Positions 10,161-19,118 of a DNA stretch of 64,000 bases are shown here, piece after piece. A model generated the notes under the pieces. The model was given only the letters and a program-made list of their open reading frames with translations, searched no databases and was not told the origin of the DNA. Source of the stretch: Luteolibacter sp. SL250 (GTDB lineage Bacteria > Verrucomicrobiota > Verrucomicrobiia > Verrucomicrobiales > Akkermansiaceae); assembly GCF_026625605.1 (NCBI RefSeq), contig NZ_CP113054.1, positions 1,798,001 through 1,862,000 on the forward strand. Direction: 5' to 3'. The position numbers were made by a program, and so were the translations under genes. Each line of letters opens with the position of its first letter. Within the stretch, counting starts at the first letter, position 1.

Positions 10161-10607
10161 ATGGATGGGTTCGAGGGCATCTTCCAATACATCGCCATCG
10201 CCGGCCTGGTTCTGGGCCTGCTGGTGAAGCCATGGGATGTCAGCCGGGTGAGGACCGCCATCCGCCGCAAGGGCGGGAAGGTGACCAAGCTGGAGACCGG
10301 TCCCTACAGCTCCGGCTGGCTGGTCGGAATGAACTCCACCATCCACCAGGTCGAATACACGGATGATGACGGGGAAACCCACCTCGCGGAAGTGTCGACT
10401 TCCTTGCTGATGGGGCTCTCCTTTGTCTCCGACATCATCATGCCGAAGGCCAGACTGCTGCGGAAGAACCCGAAGAACCCGGAAGCGGCGGCCGCCGCGC
10501 GGAAAGCTTCCGGCCACCACTACCCGGAGTTTCCTTCAGATCTCAAGGTGGATGAGAGCCGACGCCCGCGCCAGCGAATGGCGTGCCGGCCGCAACGGGA
10601 TGGTTAG
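10161..10607 (+). CDS. Small membrane-anchored protein, unknown function
   Basis: The 148-aa product has one N-terminal hydrophobic segment (IFQYIAIAGLVLGLLV) followed by a cytoplasm-like domain (VRTAIRRKGGKVTKLETGPYSSGW). VEYTDDDGETHLAEVSTSLLMG suggests a small beta-rich fold, and the tail is basic. It lies between the second and third large secreted paralogs on the same strand, 74 nt after the former. I do not recognise a family. An alternative TTG start three codons upstream is possible. Confidence 0.65.
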   Translation: MDGFEGIFQYIAIAGLVLGLLVKPWDVSRVRTAIRRKGGKVTKLETGPYSSGWLVGMNSTIHQVEYTDDDGETHLAEVSTSLLMGLSFVSDIIMPKARLLRKNPKNPEAAAAARKASGHHYPEFPSDLKVDESRRPRQRMACRPQRDG

Positions 10608-10793
10608 GCACAAATGCCGGCAAGGGATGAAGGAATTGTGATCGGTGGACCTTGCATTCGGGTTTGCGGTGCGGCGATTTCCTGCGGAAGCCTTATGTCA
10701 TTCGGAGAGGTGCCGCGCGGTGGGGTTTATGATCATCCGATGATATGGCTTCCAAGCCTTGCCCTGCTTCCATCGGTCGTCCATATACCGGGT

Positions 10794-12896
10794 ATGCTTA
10801 TCCGTTGGTCCCTGGTCTTCTGCTCGCTTTCGGTCATGGTTCTCAGTCATGCCGGCGCGCAGGATTCGCCGCCCGGAAAGCTCGTCAATCCACGGACACA
10901 GGTACTGAAGGTGAAGGAGCTGCCTCCCCTCTCCGGATGGGTGGAGGATACCGAAGGTGGTATCAGGGCGCGGTCGGAAATGGCATTGCTGGAAGGAGTG
11001 GAAGCCTTGGAGAATATGGCGGCGGAGCTGCTTGCCAAAGAGATGCGTGACAAGGACGGTCGCCACACCACGCCCATTTTTTTTGAGGGAATCACGGGTG
11101 AGGGCGGGAGGATTGATGGCAGGCCGAGGCTGGAATACCAGTTGGAGGTTTGTGCTGAATGGCGACGGCGCTTTCCTCAATCCCGTGCCGCCATGCTTGC
11201 GGAGGCACGGCTGTGTTCGCTTCAGGCCCACTATGCGATCTATTCAGGCAGGGGTGTGGCGGACGCAGATGACATCTGGAAGGTGGCTGGCGGTTTCATC
11301 GACCGTTCGATGGCCCTGTTGGAACAGTGCCGGGATTTCCGCAAGGTCGATCCTGCATGGTATGCCGCCTACTTCCAGGTGGTGGTGAAGTCAGACCTCG
11401 ACCGCCCGGCGTTCGACAGGCTGGCGGCGGAGCTGGTGAATGACTTTCCCGGGGATTCCCTGTCCCTTTCGAAAGCCGTCAAGTGCCTCTACGCCGAATC
11501 CTTTGGCAAACCCGGGGAGTGGGAACCGTGGCTGCGCGGTTTGCTCGGGAACCAATCCCCGGAAGACCGGGCGAAACACTATGCCCGCGTGCTGTATGAG
11601 ATCGGTGTCACCGATGGTTACGGCTCCGCCGGACCGGCATTCCTATGGCATTGCGCGATCGATGCGGAGCTGCTCGCGTCTGGCATGGATCTGCTGTCAA
11701 AACAGTATCCTGATAGTGTCTGGCTTGGCTCCGCGCATGCATCCGCTGCTGCGACCTGTTTGCGGGACCGCCAGCTCGCGTTCAAATACCTCAAACTTGC
11801 TGGAGGACACCTGCACATGGATCATATCGGTGGAAAGGGCGGCTATGATTCCGCTCTCGCGTTCATCGGCCAGGTGCCGTGGGATCTGGGTAAAGTCGGC
11901 GGCCCCCGCATTATTGCCCGCAGCTTCGGAGATGATCCGGAGTTTTCCCACAGAATGGACGAGGCCGCCGCGCGGGGACCTGCGGCGTTGGAACAGTTGA
12001 TCAGGACCATCCGTTCCACCGACGGTGGCAGGGACGAGGATGGTCTCTATTACAGCGAGCGGTTTTTCGGCTGGTTCAGGGAGAAACCGCGGAACATCGC
12101 GCAGGAGAAGCGGCGCATCCTCAAACAGGAACTGGTCGCAAAATGGTCCGCGGAGTTTCCTGCGTCTCCGTTTGCGAAACTTGCCTCCGCCAGCTATTGG
12201 GCGCATAGTGCGTGGAACGCGCGCGGCGGATACCATGCCGGTGCTGTGGAAGACGTACAGTGGAAGGGGTTTGGAACCCGCCTCGGACAAGCGCGCAAAG
12301 ATCTCATGGCATGCAGGGAACTGCGCGATGACGAACCTGTCTGGTCGTCCGTCGCGCTCATGATCATGAAGGGCGAGGGAATGGACCGGGAGGAATTCGA
12401 CGCGCTCTCCGATCATGTTTTCATCAGGTTCCCGGAATGCACCGACGCGGTGCTCCAGACCATGGATCTGCTGCAGCCAAAATGGTACGGCAAGCCCGGC
12501 GAATGGGAACCTTGGTTGCGCGCGCGGCTGAAGGATCTGCCGGAAGAACAACGTTCCATGGCTTACGCACGGGCTATGATCACCGTCCTCGGGTATGCGA
12601 GAAGTTCAAAGACGAATCTGCAGAATGTCTTTGGCGGGAAAAAACCGGACGTGCTTTTGCTGCTCGGTGGGCTGCGTCTGCTCGCAGCGAAGTTTCCGGA
12701 TAGCAAGCTGATCGCCAATGCGCAGGCGATGCACTTTGGCCTCTACTCGGAAGAGTCGGATACCGTTTACAAGGCGTTGCAGAAGATGGATGGAACGATT
12801 GACCTGCGGGTATGGTCCAAATACTCCGCCTATGAACCCTGCGAAAATTGGATCGCGCGCCTGCGGACGGAGGCGGCTCTGAAGGCAGCCAGATGA
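10794..12896 (+). CDS. Secreted protein with internal duplication, paralog 3 of 3
   Basis: The 700-aa paralog begins with a clear signal peptide (IRWSLVFCSLSVMVLSHAGA). The family opening follows (VKELPPLSGWVEDTEGGIRAR), close to VKELPETVGWLEDTEGKVK-type sequence in paralog 1. The two halves begin at EGVEALENMAAELL and RGPAALEQLIRTIR. The second half carries KWSAEFPASPFAKLASASYW and SAWNARGGYHAGAVEDVQW, and the C-terminus reads KMDGTIDLRVWSKYSAYEPC. An upstream open extension without a signal peptide was not used. The 186-nt gap before it suggests its own promoter. Function unknown. Confidence 0.85.
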   Translation: MLIRWSLVFCSLSVMVLSHAGAQDSPPGKLVNPRTQVLKVKELPPLSGWVEDTEGGIRARSEMALLEGVEALENMAAELLAKEMRDKDGRHTTPIFFEGITGEGGRIDGRPRLEYQLEVCAEWRRRFPQSRAAMLAEARLCSLQAHYAIYSGRGVADADDIWKVAGGFIDRSMALLEQCRDFRKVDPAWYAAYFQVVVKSDLDRPAFDRLAAELVNDFPGDSLSLSKAVKCLYAESFGKPGEWEPWLRGLLGNQSPEDRAKHYARVLYEIGVTDGYGSAGPAFLWHCAIDAELLASGMDLLSKQYPDSVWLGSAHASAAATCLRDRQLAFKYLKLAGGHLHMDHIGGKGGYDSALAFIGQVPWDLGKVGGPRIIARSFGDDPEFSHRMDEAAARGPAALEQLIRTIRSTDGGRDEDGLYYSERFFGWFREKPRNIAQEKRRILKQELVAKWSAEFPASPFAKLASASYWAHSAWNARGGYHAGAVEDVQWKGFGTRLGQARKDLMACRELRDDEPVWSSVALMIMKGEGMDREEFDALSDHVFIRFPECTDAVLQTMDLLQPKWYGKPGEWEPWLRARLKDLPEEQRSMAYARAMITVLGYARSSKTNLQNVFGGKKPDVLLLLGGLRLLAAKFPDSKLIANAQAMHFGLYSEESDTVYKALQKMDGTIDLRVWSKYSAYEPCENWIARLRTEAALKAAR

Positions 12897-12982
12897 TCAG
12901 CATGCTGAATCGTTACGGAAGATGTCTTGTCCGTTCGTGAAACGGGTATGAGACCACGGCACGAGCCGTCTCCACATCCCAT

Positions 12983-15076
12983 TCACTCCACCGGCACGTG
13001 CGGCTCGAAGGTCATCGCCCGTTCGTGTTCGCGGGCTTTCGCGGCCTGCCTGGCCTGCTGGTAGAATTGTTCCTGCACGCGGAACGCCTTCTTGCCCTTC
13101 GCCCGGACGATCCGCTGGGAGGTGCCGTCGGGCAGGATGCGGGAGGCCTGCGTGTTGTCCTGGAAGTAGGCGTCCAGGATGCGGATGAGGCGGCGTTTCA
13201 GTGGCGGTGCGTCGATGGGGATCATCAGTTCCACCCGCTTCTCCAGATTCCGGGTCATCCAGTCCGCGGAAGCGATATAGACCTGGGAATCCCCACCCTG
13301 GTGGAAATGGAAAAGGCGGGCGTGCTCCAGGAAACGGTCAATGACGGAGATGACCTCGATGTTCTTCGAGTGCTTCGCGTCGCCCGGTTTCAGACAGCAG
13401 ATGCCACGGATGTTGAGTTTCACCTCAACCCCGGCTTGGGAGGCCTTGTAGAGAGCGGCGATGATATCGGGATCCTGCAGGGAGTTCACCTTCGCGGTGA
13501 TCTTCGCAGGCAGCCCCTGTCCGGCCCGGTCCGCCTCGCTGGCGATGAGGTCCAGCAGCTTCGGCTTCATCGCGGTGGGGGCGGGGACCAGGCGCTGGAA
13601 GCGCAGCAGTTTGGAACGCCCTGTGACGGCGTTGAAGAAGAGTGAGGCGTCGTTGCCGTAGTCAGGCTTGCAGGTGAGGTAGGAGAGGTCCGTGTAGAGG
13701 CGGGAGGTGGACTCGTTGTAGTTGCCCGTTCCCAGGTGGACGTAGCGGCGCAGGCGTCCGGACTCCCGGCGGACGACCAGGCAGATCTTCGCGTGCGTCT
13801 TCAGGCCCTTCACCCCGTAGACGATCTGCGCGCCTGCGCGGCGGAGTTCGTCCGCACGGTCGAGGTTGCGGGCTTCATCGAAACGCGCCTTCAGTTCCAC
13901 CAGGGCGGTCACGTGCTTGCCGTTCTCCGCCGCCTTGATCAATGCGTCGATGATGCGGGACTGGCGGGCGGTGCGGTAGAGCACCTGTTTGATGGCGATC
14001 ACGTCGGGGTCCTCCGCCGCTTCCTCGATGAGTCGCAGCACCGGCTCGAACGATTCATAGGGATGGAAAAGCAGCAGGTCGCCGGAGGCGATGGTCTCGA
14101 ACATGGTCGAGCCGGGCGTGATGGCGGGGGAGAGCTGGCCGGGCCAGTCGGCGTCGCGGAGGTGGTCGAAGCCGGAGAGGAACGCCACATCCATGAAGGA
14201 GGAAAGTCCAGGCGGCCCGTCCATCTGGTAGACTTCCTGCGGGCTGGCGCCGGTAACCTTCTGGATGATGCGGGCGAGGTCGCGCGGTGCGTCCTCACGC
14301 AGCTCCAGCCGCACGGTGTCCGCGAAGCGGCGGGCGGTCAGCACATCCTCCATCTCGCCTGCAAGGTCGGTCGCGTCCTCCTCCTGTACGGCCATGTCGC
14401 CGTTGCGGGTGACGCGGAAGACGGTGGTGGCGGTGACATTCTCACCGGGGAAAAGCTGGTCGGCATGCGCGGCCACCAGATCCTCGATGAAGAGGAAGGA
14501 TGCACCCTCGCCATCCGTGGAGATGGGCACGCGGCGGCCCACGCTTTCCGGGATGGGGATCACGGCGTGGCGTACGGCCTGGGTTTCCGGGTCGAGCAGG
14601 CGGCAGGCCACCACGATCTGGAGACCGGGCACCTGGAGCGCCGGGCCGTCCGGATCGATGGCCAGCGGGGTGAGCAGGGGGAAGACCCCATCTTCAAAAA
14701 TGACGGAAGCCTGTGCCGCCTGGGTCAGGTTCAGGTCGCGGACGGAGAGAAGGCGGATCTGGTGCTTCTCCAGCGCGGGGAGCAGCACGTTGTTGAGCAG
14801 GGAGTATTGATCCGCGCACATCCGGAGGATGCGGGTGCGCAGCAGGGCCAGGTTCTTCACCGGGGTGAGGCCGGACAAGTCAGGCGTCTTCCGCCCGCTG
14901 CGGCGCATGAGCATGAGGCTGCCGATGCGGACCTGGAAGAACTCATCGAGGTTCGACGCGGTGATCGCCAGGAACTTCAGCCGTTCCAGCAGCGGCAGGT
15001 CGTCGCGCAGGGCTTCGTTGAGCACCCGCTGGTTGAATTCGACCCAGGAAAGTTCGCGGTTGAGGTAGGGGATCAT
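12983..15076 (-). CDS. ppk1: Polyphosphate kinase 1
   Basis: The 697-aa enzyme polymerises the gamma-phosphate of ATP into inorganic polyphosphate through a phosphohistidine, usually at the inner membrane. The N-terminus YLNRELSWVEFNQRVL is diagnostic. ALVELKARFDEARNLDRAD and GVKGLKTHAKICLVVRRE carry the catalytic His and Arg residues, followed by VHLGTGNYNESTSRLYTD. The second phospholipase-D-like half has YIASADWMTRNLEKRVELM. Full family length. The Ppx-like gene lies 111 nt upstream on the same strand and ppk2 is divergent beyond it, giving a polyphosphate island. Confidence 0.97.
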   Translation of the reverse strand: MIPYLNRELSWVEFNQRVLNEALRDDLPLLERLKFLAITASNLDEFFQVRIGSLMLMRRSGRKTPDLSGLTPVKNLALLRTRILRMCADQYSLLNNVLLPALEKHQIRLLSVRDLNLTQAAQASVIFEDGVFPLLTPLAIDPDGPALQVPGLQIVVACRLLDPETQAVRHAVIPIPESVGRRVPISTDGEGASFLFIEDLVAAHADQLFPGENVTATTVFRVTRNGDMAVQEEDATDLAGEMEDVLTARRFADTVRLELREDAPRDLARIIQKVTGASPQEVYQMDGPPGLSSFMDVAFLSGFDHLRDADWPGQLSPAITPGSTMFETIASGDLLLFHPYESFEPVLRLIEEAAEDPDVIAIKQVLYRTARQSRIIDALIKAAENGKHVTALVELKARFDEARNLDRADELRRAGAQIVYGVKGLKTHAKICLVVRRESGRLRRYVHLGTGNYNESTSRLYTDLSYLTCKPDYGNDASLFFNAVTGRSKLLRFQRLVPAPTAMKPKLLDLIASEADRAGQGLPAKITAKVNSLQDPDIIAALYKASQAGVEVKLNIRGICCLKPGDAKHSKNIEVISVIDRFLEHARLFHFHQGGDSQVYIASADWMTRNLEKRVELMIPIDAPPLKRRLIRILDAYFQDNTQASRILPDGTSQRIVRAKGKKAFRVQEQFYQQARQAAKAREHERAMTFEPHVPVE

Positions 15077-15086
15077 GGGAGAAAAA

Positions 15087-15178
15087 TTTCCAGTGTTCAG
15101 TTTTCAGTTTTCAGGAAGGCAGCATGCAGGAATCCGGAAGCGACCGCAGTCTCTTCCCTGAAAACTGAACACTGGAAA
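15087..15178. repeat. Inverted repeat pair between ppx and ppk1
   Basis: Two 21-bp arms that are exact reverse complements (core CAGTGTTCAGTTTTCAG) enclose a 50-bp spacer. The pair fills most of the 111-bp gap between the ppx stop and the ppk1 start, so it could act as an attenuating hairpin in the message or as an mRNA-stabilising element. The arms are not of family A-D sequence. Confidence 0.8.
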
Positions 15179-15187
15179 CTGACAAAC

Positions 15188-16747
15188 TTAGTTATCTTCA
15201 TCGATGACGACGGTGAGGCCGAAGACTTCCTCGAAGAGGTCCGCCTTCGACTCCATGGCGATGCGTTCCACGGCGGCGTCCTCCAGTCCGGGCAGGCGGA
15301 CGCGGAGCTTGCCGGCTTCACGCTTGATCTCGATCTGCGCGACGCGCTGGGCGTGGGTGCGCTCCAGTGCGTCCGCCACGCGGAGCAGCGCCGCCAGCTT
15401 TGAAACGCGGATCCGGTCCTCCGTCCCGAGGGCGGCGTAGCTGGGGTGCTCCAGCTTCGGCCCGGAGTGGCGGTGGTAGCGGGAGACCAGCGCGACGATG
15501 GTGACATCCAGCCGGTCCAGTCCGAAGATCTCCGAGTTGAGGATGATGTATTCCGAATGCTTGTGGTGCGCGCGCGCGGTGATGAAGGTACCCACCTCGT
15601 GGAGGATGGCCGCCACCTGGAGCAGCAGCGCGTCATGTGGCGTGAGGCGGTGCAGATCCGCCGTGGCATCGAAGAACCGGGTGCACAGGCTGCCCACGTG
15701 TTCGCCATGCGCGATGTCCGATTGGTAGCGCTCCGCGAGGATGTTGGCGGAGCGCAGCACCTCTTCCGCGAAAGTTCCGGTCAGTTCCTGGGAAACCAGC
15801 AGGTCATGCAGCAATCCCTGCTCGTAGTCACTGTCCGGGATGTGGATCTCCTCCTGCTTGAGAACCTCCGCGATGGCCAGGTTGATCTCCAGCGCGGGCA
15901 GCAGGCCTTCAGCGGTCTGGTAGTCCACCTGGAATCTCTTCACCAGCTCCACGTCGGAAAGCGTCGCCGCCTCCGAGGTGAACTGGCGGAGCGTCTTCAG
16001 TGGGGAGGCGCTGCCTTTCTTGATGAGCGAGGGCGCCACGGACTGGATCTCATAGCCGATCGCCACGATGCCGTCGATGGCCACATCCGAGTAGTCGAAT
16101 CGGATCTGGGCCAGATTTCCGGACGTATGTTCGCGGATCACGCGGTTGAGCGCGGGACCTTCGGTGTGGGAGCCTTCCAGCGCCTCACGGGTGCGGTGGG
16201 TGCCCAGCCGGTAGCTGGTGTAGCGGGTGATCTTTCCGTTCTGGAACAGAAGGGCGCGGGTGTTGCCGGGACCCACGTGGACCACCAGGGTGGTGTCCTG
16301 CTGCATGGCTGGCAGATTCTTCAGTCGGCGGCGCGTCTTCAGATAGATGAGGCGGGTCATCTCCCCGTCGTCGATGGTGCTCACACGCAGCCCGCACGCG
16401 ATGCGGATGCGGTTCATCACCGTGTCATGGTTCGTCGCCTCGCTGAGGATGTTCGTCGCCACCGCGCGGGTGAGGTCGTGCGGGTCATAGCCCAGCTCCG
16501 CCAGTGCCTTCTGGTAGCCTTTGATGATGGAAACGATGCGTTCCGTGGTGGAAAGGCTCACTTTGCCGTCACGGAAAATGTCGCTCGCCAGTGGAGCCGG
16601 CTGCTCCAGGAAATCGACAGGGGACAATGTGCCTTTTCCGTCACGTTCCGCCACCATCATGGAAACGGAACTGGCGCCGATGTGGAGCGCGGTATGGAGT
16701 GAGGCGGAATTTTGCTTCAGTTGCAGGGACTTCCGGGAGGCGGGCAT
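15188..16747 (-). CDS. ppx: Ppx/GppA-type phosphatase with C-terminal HD-like domain, divergent
   Basis: The 519-aa protein has an ASKHA-fold N-terminal half (TALHIGASSVSMMVAERD at 18-35) and an HD-like C-terminal half (AAILHEVGTFITARAHHKHSEYII). This matches exopolyphosphatase/guanosine pentaphosphatase architecture. The expected role is polyphosphate or (p)ppGpp turnover, fitting its place beside ppk1. The phosphate loops are unusual: the second Gly-rich loop reads VVHVGPGNTRALLF instead of the family's DxGGGS-like motif, and the HD pair reads HE. Activity may be altered. The start MPASRKSLQ precedes the first beta strand at a normal distance. Confidence 0.85.
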   Translation of the reverse strand: MPASRKSLQLKQNSASLHTALHIGASSVSMMVAERDGKGTLSPVDFLEQPAPLASDIFRDGKVSLSTTERIVSIIKGYQKALAELGYDPHDLTRAVATNILSEATNHDTVMNRIRIACGLRVSTIDDGEMTRLIYLKTRRRLKNLPAMQQDTTLVVHVGPGNTRALLFQNGKITRYTSYRLGTHRTREALEGSHTEGPALNRVIREHTSGNLAQIRFDYSDVAIDGIVAIGYEIQSVAPSLIKKGSASPLKTLRQFTSEAATLSDVELVKRFQVDYQTAEGLLPALEINLAIAEVLKQEEIHIPDSDYEQGLLHDLLVSQELTGTFAEEVLRSANILAERYQSDIAHGEHVGSLCTRFFDATADLHRLTPHDALLLQVAAILHEVGTFITARAHHKHSEYIILNSEIFGLDRLDVTIVALVSRYHRHSGPKLEHPSYAALGTEDRIRVSKLAALLRVADALERTHAQRVAQIEIKREAGKLRVRLPGLEDAAVERIAMESKADLFEEVFGLTVVIDEDN

Positions 16748-16875
16748 CGGTCATAGACTGGCTGCGAACCGCGCATTTACAACCTCCAATGTGTGACGCA
16801 CGTTTCACGGGCGGGGATGGGATTTCGCGGTCCTTCCGGCTTGTCAGGGGTCACTCCCGGGGGGATAAATGCGCC

Positions 16876-17703
16876 ATGCCGGTGAAGGGCCCACTTGAAC
16901 GATATTTTGTGAAGCCGGGGGATGCCCTGGATCTTGGCAAGATGGACACCTCGGAGAAAACGGTCTTCGAGTCCGTGACGAAAGACTCCTATCTTCCGAT
17001 CGCCGACCGGCTGAAGGTGGAGTTGCGTGAACTGCAGAAAGTCCTATACGCCCAGAGCAAACATCGGGTGCTGGTGGTGGTGCAGGCCATGGACACGGGG
17101 GGGAAGGATGGCTGCGTGAAAAACGTATTCTCCGGGATCGATCCGCAGGGCATCCGGGTGCAGGCGTTCAAGAAACCCGCGGAGGAGGAACTGGCGCATG
17201 ATTTCCTGTGGCGCATCCACCAGCACGTTCCGCGGAACGGAGGGATGGTCATCTTCAACCGCAGCCACTATGAGGACATCATCGCGGTGCGGGTGAAAAA
17301 GCTTTTCCCGGACGAAGTTTGGAAACGCCGCCAACGCCATGTGCTGGAGTTTGAACGCATGCTGGCGGAGGAAGGCACCACCATCGTCAAGTTATTCCTC
17401 CATATCTCCAAGGATGAACAGAAGAAGCGCCTGGAGTCCCGTCTGGCGAACCCGGCCAAGCATTGGAAATTCAACCCGGACGACCTTTCCGACCGCGCCC
17501 GGTGGGCTGACTTCATGAAGGCATACGAAGAGGTGATCTCAAAGACCTCCACCGACCTCGCTCCGTGGTATGTCATCCCGGCGGACCGGAAGTGGTACCG
17601 TGACCTCGTCGTCGCCCAGATCATGGTCAACACGCTGAAGGGCCTGAACATGGAGTACCCGAAGATCACCTGGGACCCGAAGTCCATCGTCGTGGGGGAC
17701 TGA
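16876..17703 (+). CDS. ppk2: Polyphosphate kinase 2 (PPK2 family)
   Basis: The 275-aa single-domain enzyme uses polyphosphate to phosphorylate a nucleoside diphosphate (or monophosphate). Walker A is VVVQAMDTGGKDG, Walker B is NRSHYED, and the lid-like segment RQRHVLEFERMLAEEGTTIVKLFLHISKDEQKKRL is conserved. APWYVIPADRKWYRDLVV is the family C-terminal signature. The length fits single-domain PPK2s; class cannot be settled by eye. It is divergent from the ppx-ppk1 unit across 128 bp. The ATG at MPVKGPLERYFVKP is the family-like start, although the frame is open further upstream. Confidence 0.95.
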   Translation: MPVKGPLERYFVKPGDALDLGKMDTSEKTVFESVTKDSYLPIADRLKVELRELQKVLYAQSKHRVLVVVQAMDTGGKDGCVKNVFSGIDPQGIRVQAFKKPAEEELAHDFLWRIHQHVPRNGGMVIFNRSHYEDIIAVRVKKLFPDEVWKRRQRHVLEFERMLAEEGTTIVKLFLHISKDEQKKRLESRLANPAKHWKFNPDDLSDRARWADFMKAYEEVISKTSTDLAPWYVIPADRKWYRDLVVAQIMVNTLKGLNMEYPKITWDPKSIVVGD

Positions 17704-17710
17704 AGGAAAG

Positions 17711-17736
17711 GAAGGGAGGGCAAGCCTCCGGATTGC
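17711..17736. repeat. Single family-A repeat arm
   Basis: AGGGCAAGCCTCCGGATTGCC-type sequence, the left arm of the family-A inverted pairs that follow at 18.1, 19.0 and 19.4 kb, lies immediately after the ppk2 stop. No matching right arm is seen here. Confidence 0.7.
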
Positions 17737-17758
17737 CTCACCTGAAAGGACAACCTAC

Positions 17759-17950
17759 TCACGCCGCGAGCGACGCCTGCGTGCGTGACAGGATCACGGG
17801 AGCGGGTTGGGCCGCCGCCTGGGCACGGGCAGCGCCGAGTTTCTCCAGCCTCCGGCGGAGGTAGAGGATCTCGCGTTCCTGTTCGGCGATGGTGCGGGTG
17901 TCCATTTTCTGGCGGAGGACCTGTTCGTTGGTTGCGGAGAAGAAGTTCAT
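17759..17950 (-). CDS. Small coiled-coil protein, unknown function
   Basis: The 63-aa product MNFFSATNEQVLRQK... has a heptad-like helical stretch (IAEQEREILYLRRRLEKLGAARA) and an Ala/Gln-rich tail. I do not recognise it. The longer open frame upstream has a Pro-rich, low-complexity translation typical of non-coding DNA, so the internal ATG was chosen. It sits between ppk2 and the family-A repeat block and may be a decayed gene end. Confidence 0.45.
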   Translation of the reverse strand: MNFFSATNEQVLRQKMDTRTIAEQEREILYLRRRLEKLGAARAQAAAQPAPVILSRTQASLAA

Positions 17951-18120
17951 GAATTTCGGCGGATCATCGCAGGGCGGATGCCATGACCGGCCGGGGAGCG
18001 CCGGATGCTGATGGTGCAAGGGTTTCCACCCCATCAGGGACGGATGGGGGGGGGGGCTCCCGGTGGCGCGTATTGCACCACCGCCCGCAGCCCGGATTGC
18101 ACGATGCCGGGAAAGGGAGG

Positions 18121-18214
18121 AAAGGAAGGCAAGCCTCCGGATTGCCTGCATCAAAATGGAGAGGGCTTGAGGTGGTGATTCTTTGGGTGGCAATCCGGAG
18201 GCTTGCCTTCCTTT
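18121..18214. repeat. Family-A twin-hairpin (REPIN-like) element 1
   Basis: Two 26-bp arms are exact reverse complements of each other: AAAGGAAGGCAAGCCTCCGG... on the left and ...CCGGAGGCTTGCCTTCCTTT on the right, separated by 42 bp. Within each arm GGCAA..TTGCC and GGCTTGCC-like segments are partly self-complementary. The inverted pair with a short spacer is the layout of REPINs. It lies between the small coiled-coil gene and the aqpZ stop. Confidence 0.85.
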
Positions 18215-18220
18215 CTACCC

Positions 18221-18913
18221 TCACCTGCGGGCGTCGGCCGGGCGGATGAACCCGTAGAGGACCGCGCCGATGATGGCACCGAGGATAGGGGCCACCCAGA
18301 ACAGCCAGACCTGGGAAAGATAAGCGCCGCCGGCAAAGGTGGCGGTACCCAGACTCCGCGCCGGATTCACGGAGCAGTTGGTGACCGGGATGGAGATCAG
18401 ATGGATGAGCGTCAGCCCCAGGCCGATGGCGACGGGAGCCAGCCCCGCAGGTGCCTGCTTGTCCGTGGATCCCAGGATGATGATCAGGAAAACCGCTGTC
18501 AGGGCAACCTCTGCGGCGAAGCAGGCGACCAGCGAGTATTTCCCCGGAGAAAGGTCCGCGTAGCCGTTCGAAGCGAACCCGCCGGCAACAAACCCAGCCT
18601 TTCCGCTGGCGATGAGATAGAGCAATCCCGCACCGGCAATGCCGCCGATGACCTGCGAGATGATGTAGGGGACCAGATCCTTCGCTGGAAAGCGTCCGCC
18701 GACAAACAATCCCACGGAGACGGCGGGGTTCAGGTGGCATCCGGAGATGTGGCCGATGGCATAGGCCATGGTCAGGACCGTGAGGCCGAACGCCAGTGCC
18801 ACCCCCAAAAATCCGATGCCCAGCTCCGGCCATCCCGCAGCCAGCACCGCGCTCCCCGCGCCTCCGAATACCAGCCAGAATGTCCCGATCGCTTCAGCAA
18901 TGTACTTTTTCAT
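18221..18913 (-). CDS. aqpZ: Aquaporin Z
   Basis: The 230-aa major intrinsic protein has six hydrophobic segments and two NPA half-helices ([13 protein letters not shown] and [13 protein letters not shown]). It is expected to conduct water across the inner membrane. The second NPA is followed by ARS, and narrow-filter residues (for example [14 protein letters not shown] in helix 2) are of the AqpZ type rather than the glycerol-facilitator type, where the second box would be NPARD. The start [15 protein letters not shown] is canonical. Family-A repeats flank the gene on both sides. Confidence 0.94.
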   Translation of the reverse strand: MKKYIAEAIGTFWLVFGGAGSAVLAAGWPELGIGFLGVALAFGLTVLTMAYAIGHISGCHLNPAVSVGLFVGGRFPAKDLVPYIISQVIGGIAGAGLLYLIASGKAGFVAGGFASNGYADLSPGKYSLVACFAAEVALTAVFLIIILGSTDKQAPAGLAPVAIGLGLTLIHLISIPVTNCSVNPARSLGTATFAGGAYLSQVWLFWVAPILGAIIGAVLYGFIRPADARR

Positions 18914-19024
18914 GGATGCAACTTTTGGTTGGGAGTGCCCGGTTCCGGCACTTCACGCTCTATCTGGATTAGAAACTGACAGCGCATTACTCAAGGTTAA
19001 TTATGCGGGGTTCGGGAGGAAAGA

Positions 19025-19117
19025 AAGGAAGGCAAGCCTCCGGATTGACTCATCAGATCGGCGGATCCCGGGCATGCTTCTTTCTGTGGGGGGCAATCCG
19101 GAGGCTTGCCTTCCTTT
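19025..19117. repeat. Family-A twin-hairpin element 2, abutting the RAYT remnant
   Basis: The left arm (19025-19050) and right arm (19092-19117) are the same 26-bp family-A inverted pair with one mismatch, separated by 41 bp. The right arm ends two bases before the stop codon of the truncated RAYT reading frame. Confidence 0.85.
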
Positions 19118-19118
19118 C

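Noticed and set aside
13736-15403. A 555-codon plus-strand frame opposite ppk1
   Set aside because: It is a shadow of ppk1 and continues into a non-coding inverted repeat; no domain is visible.
16790-16815. GTGA-N8-TCAC dyad between ppx and ppk2 as a CRP-type site
   Set aside because: The spacing between half-sites is 8 rather than the 6 of the CRP consensus, and no other CRP-type feature is present.
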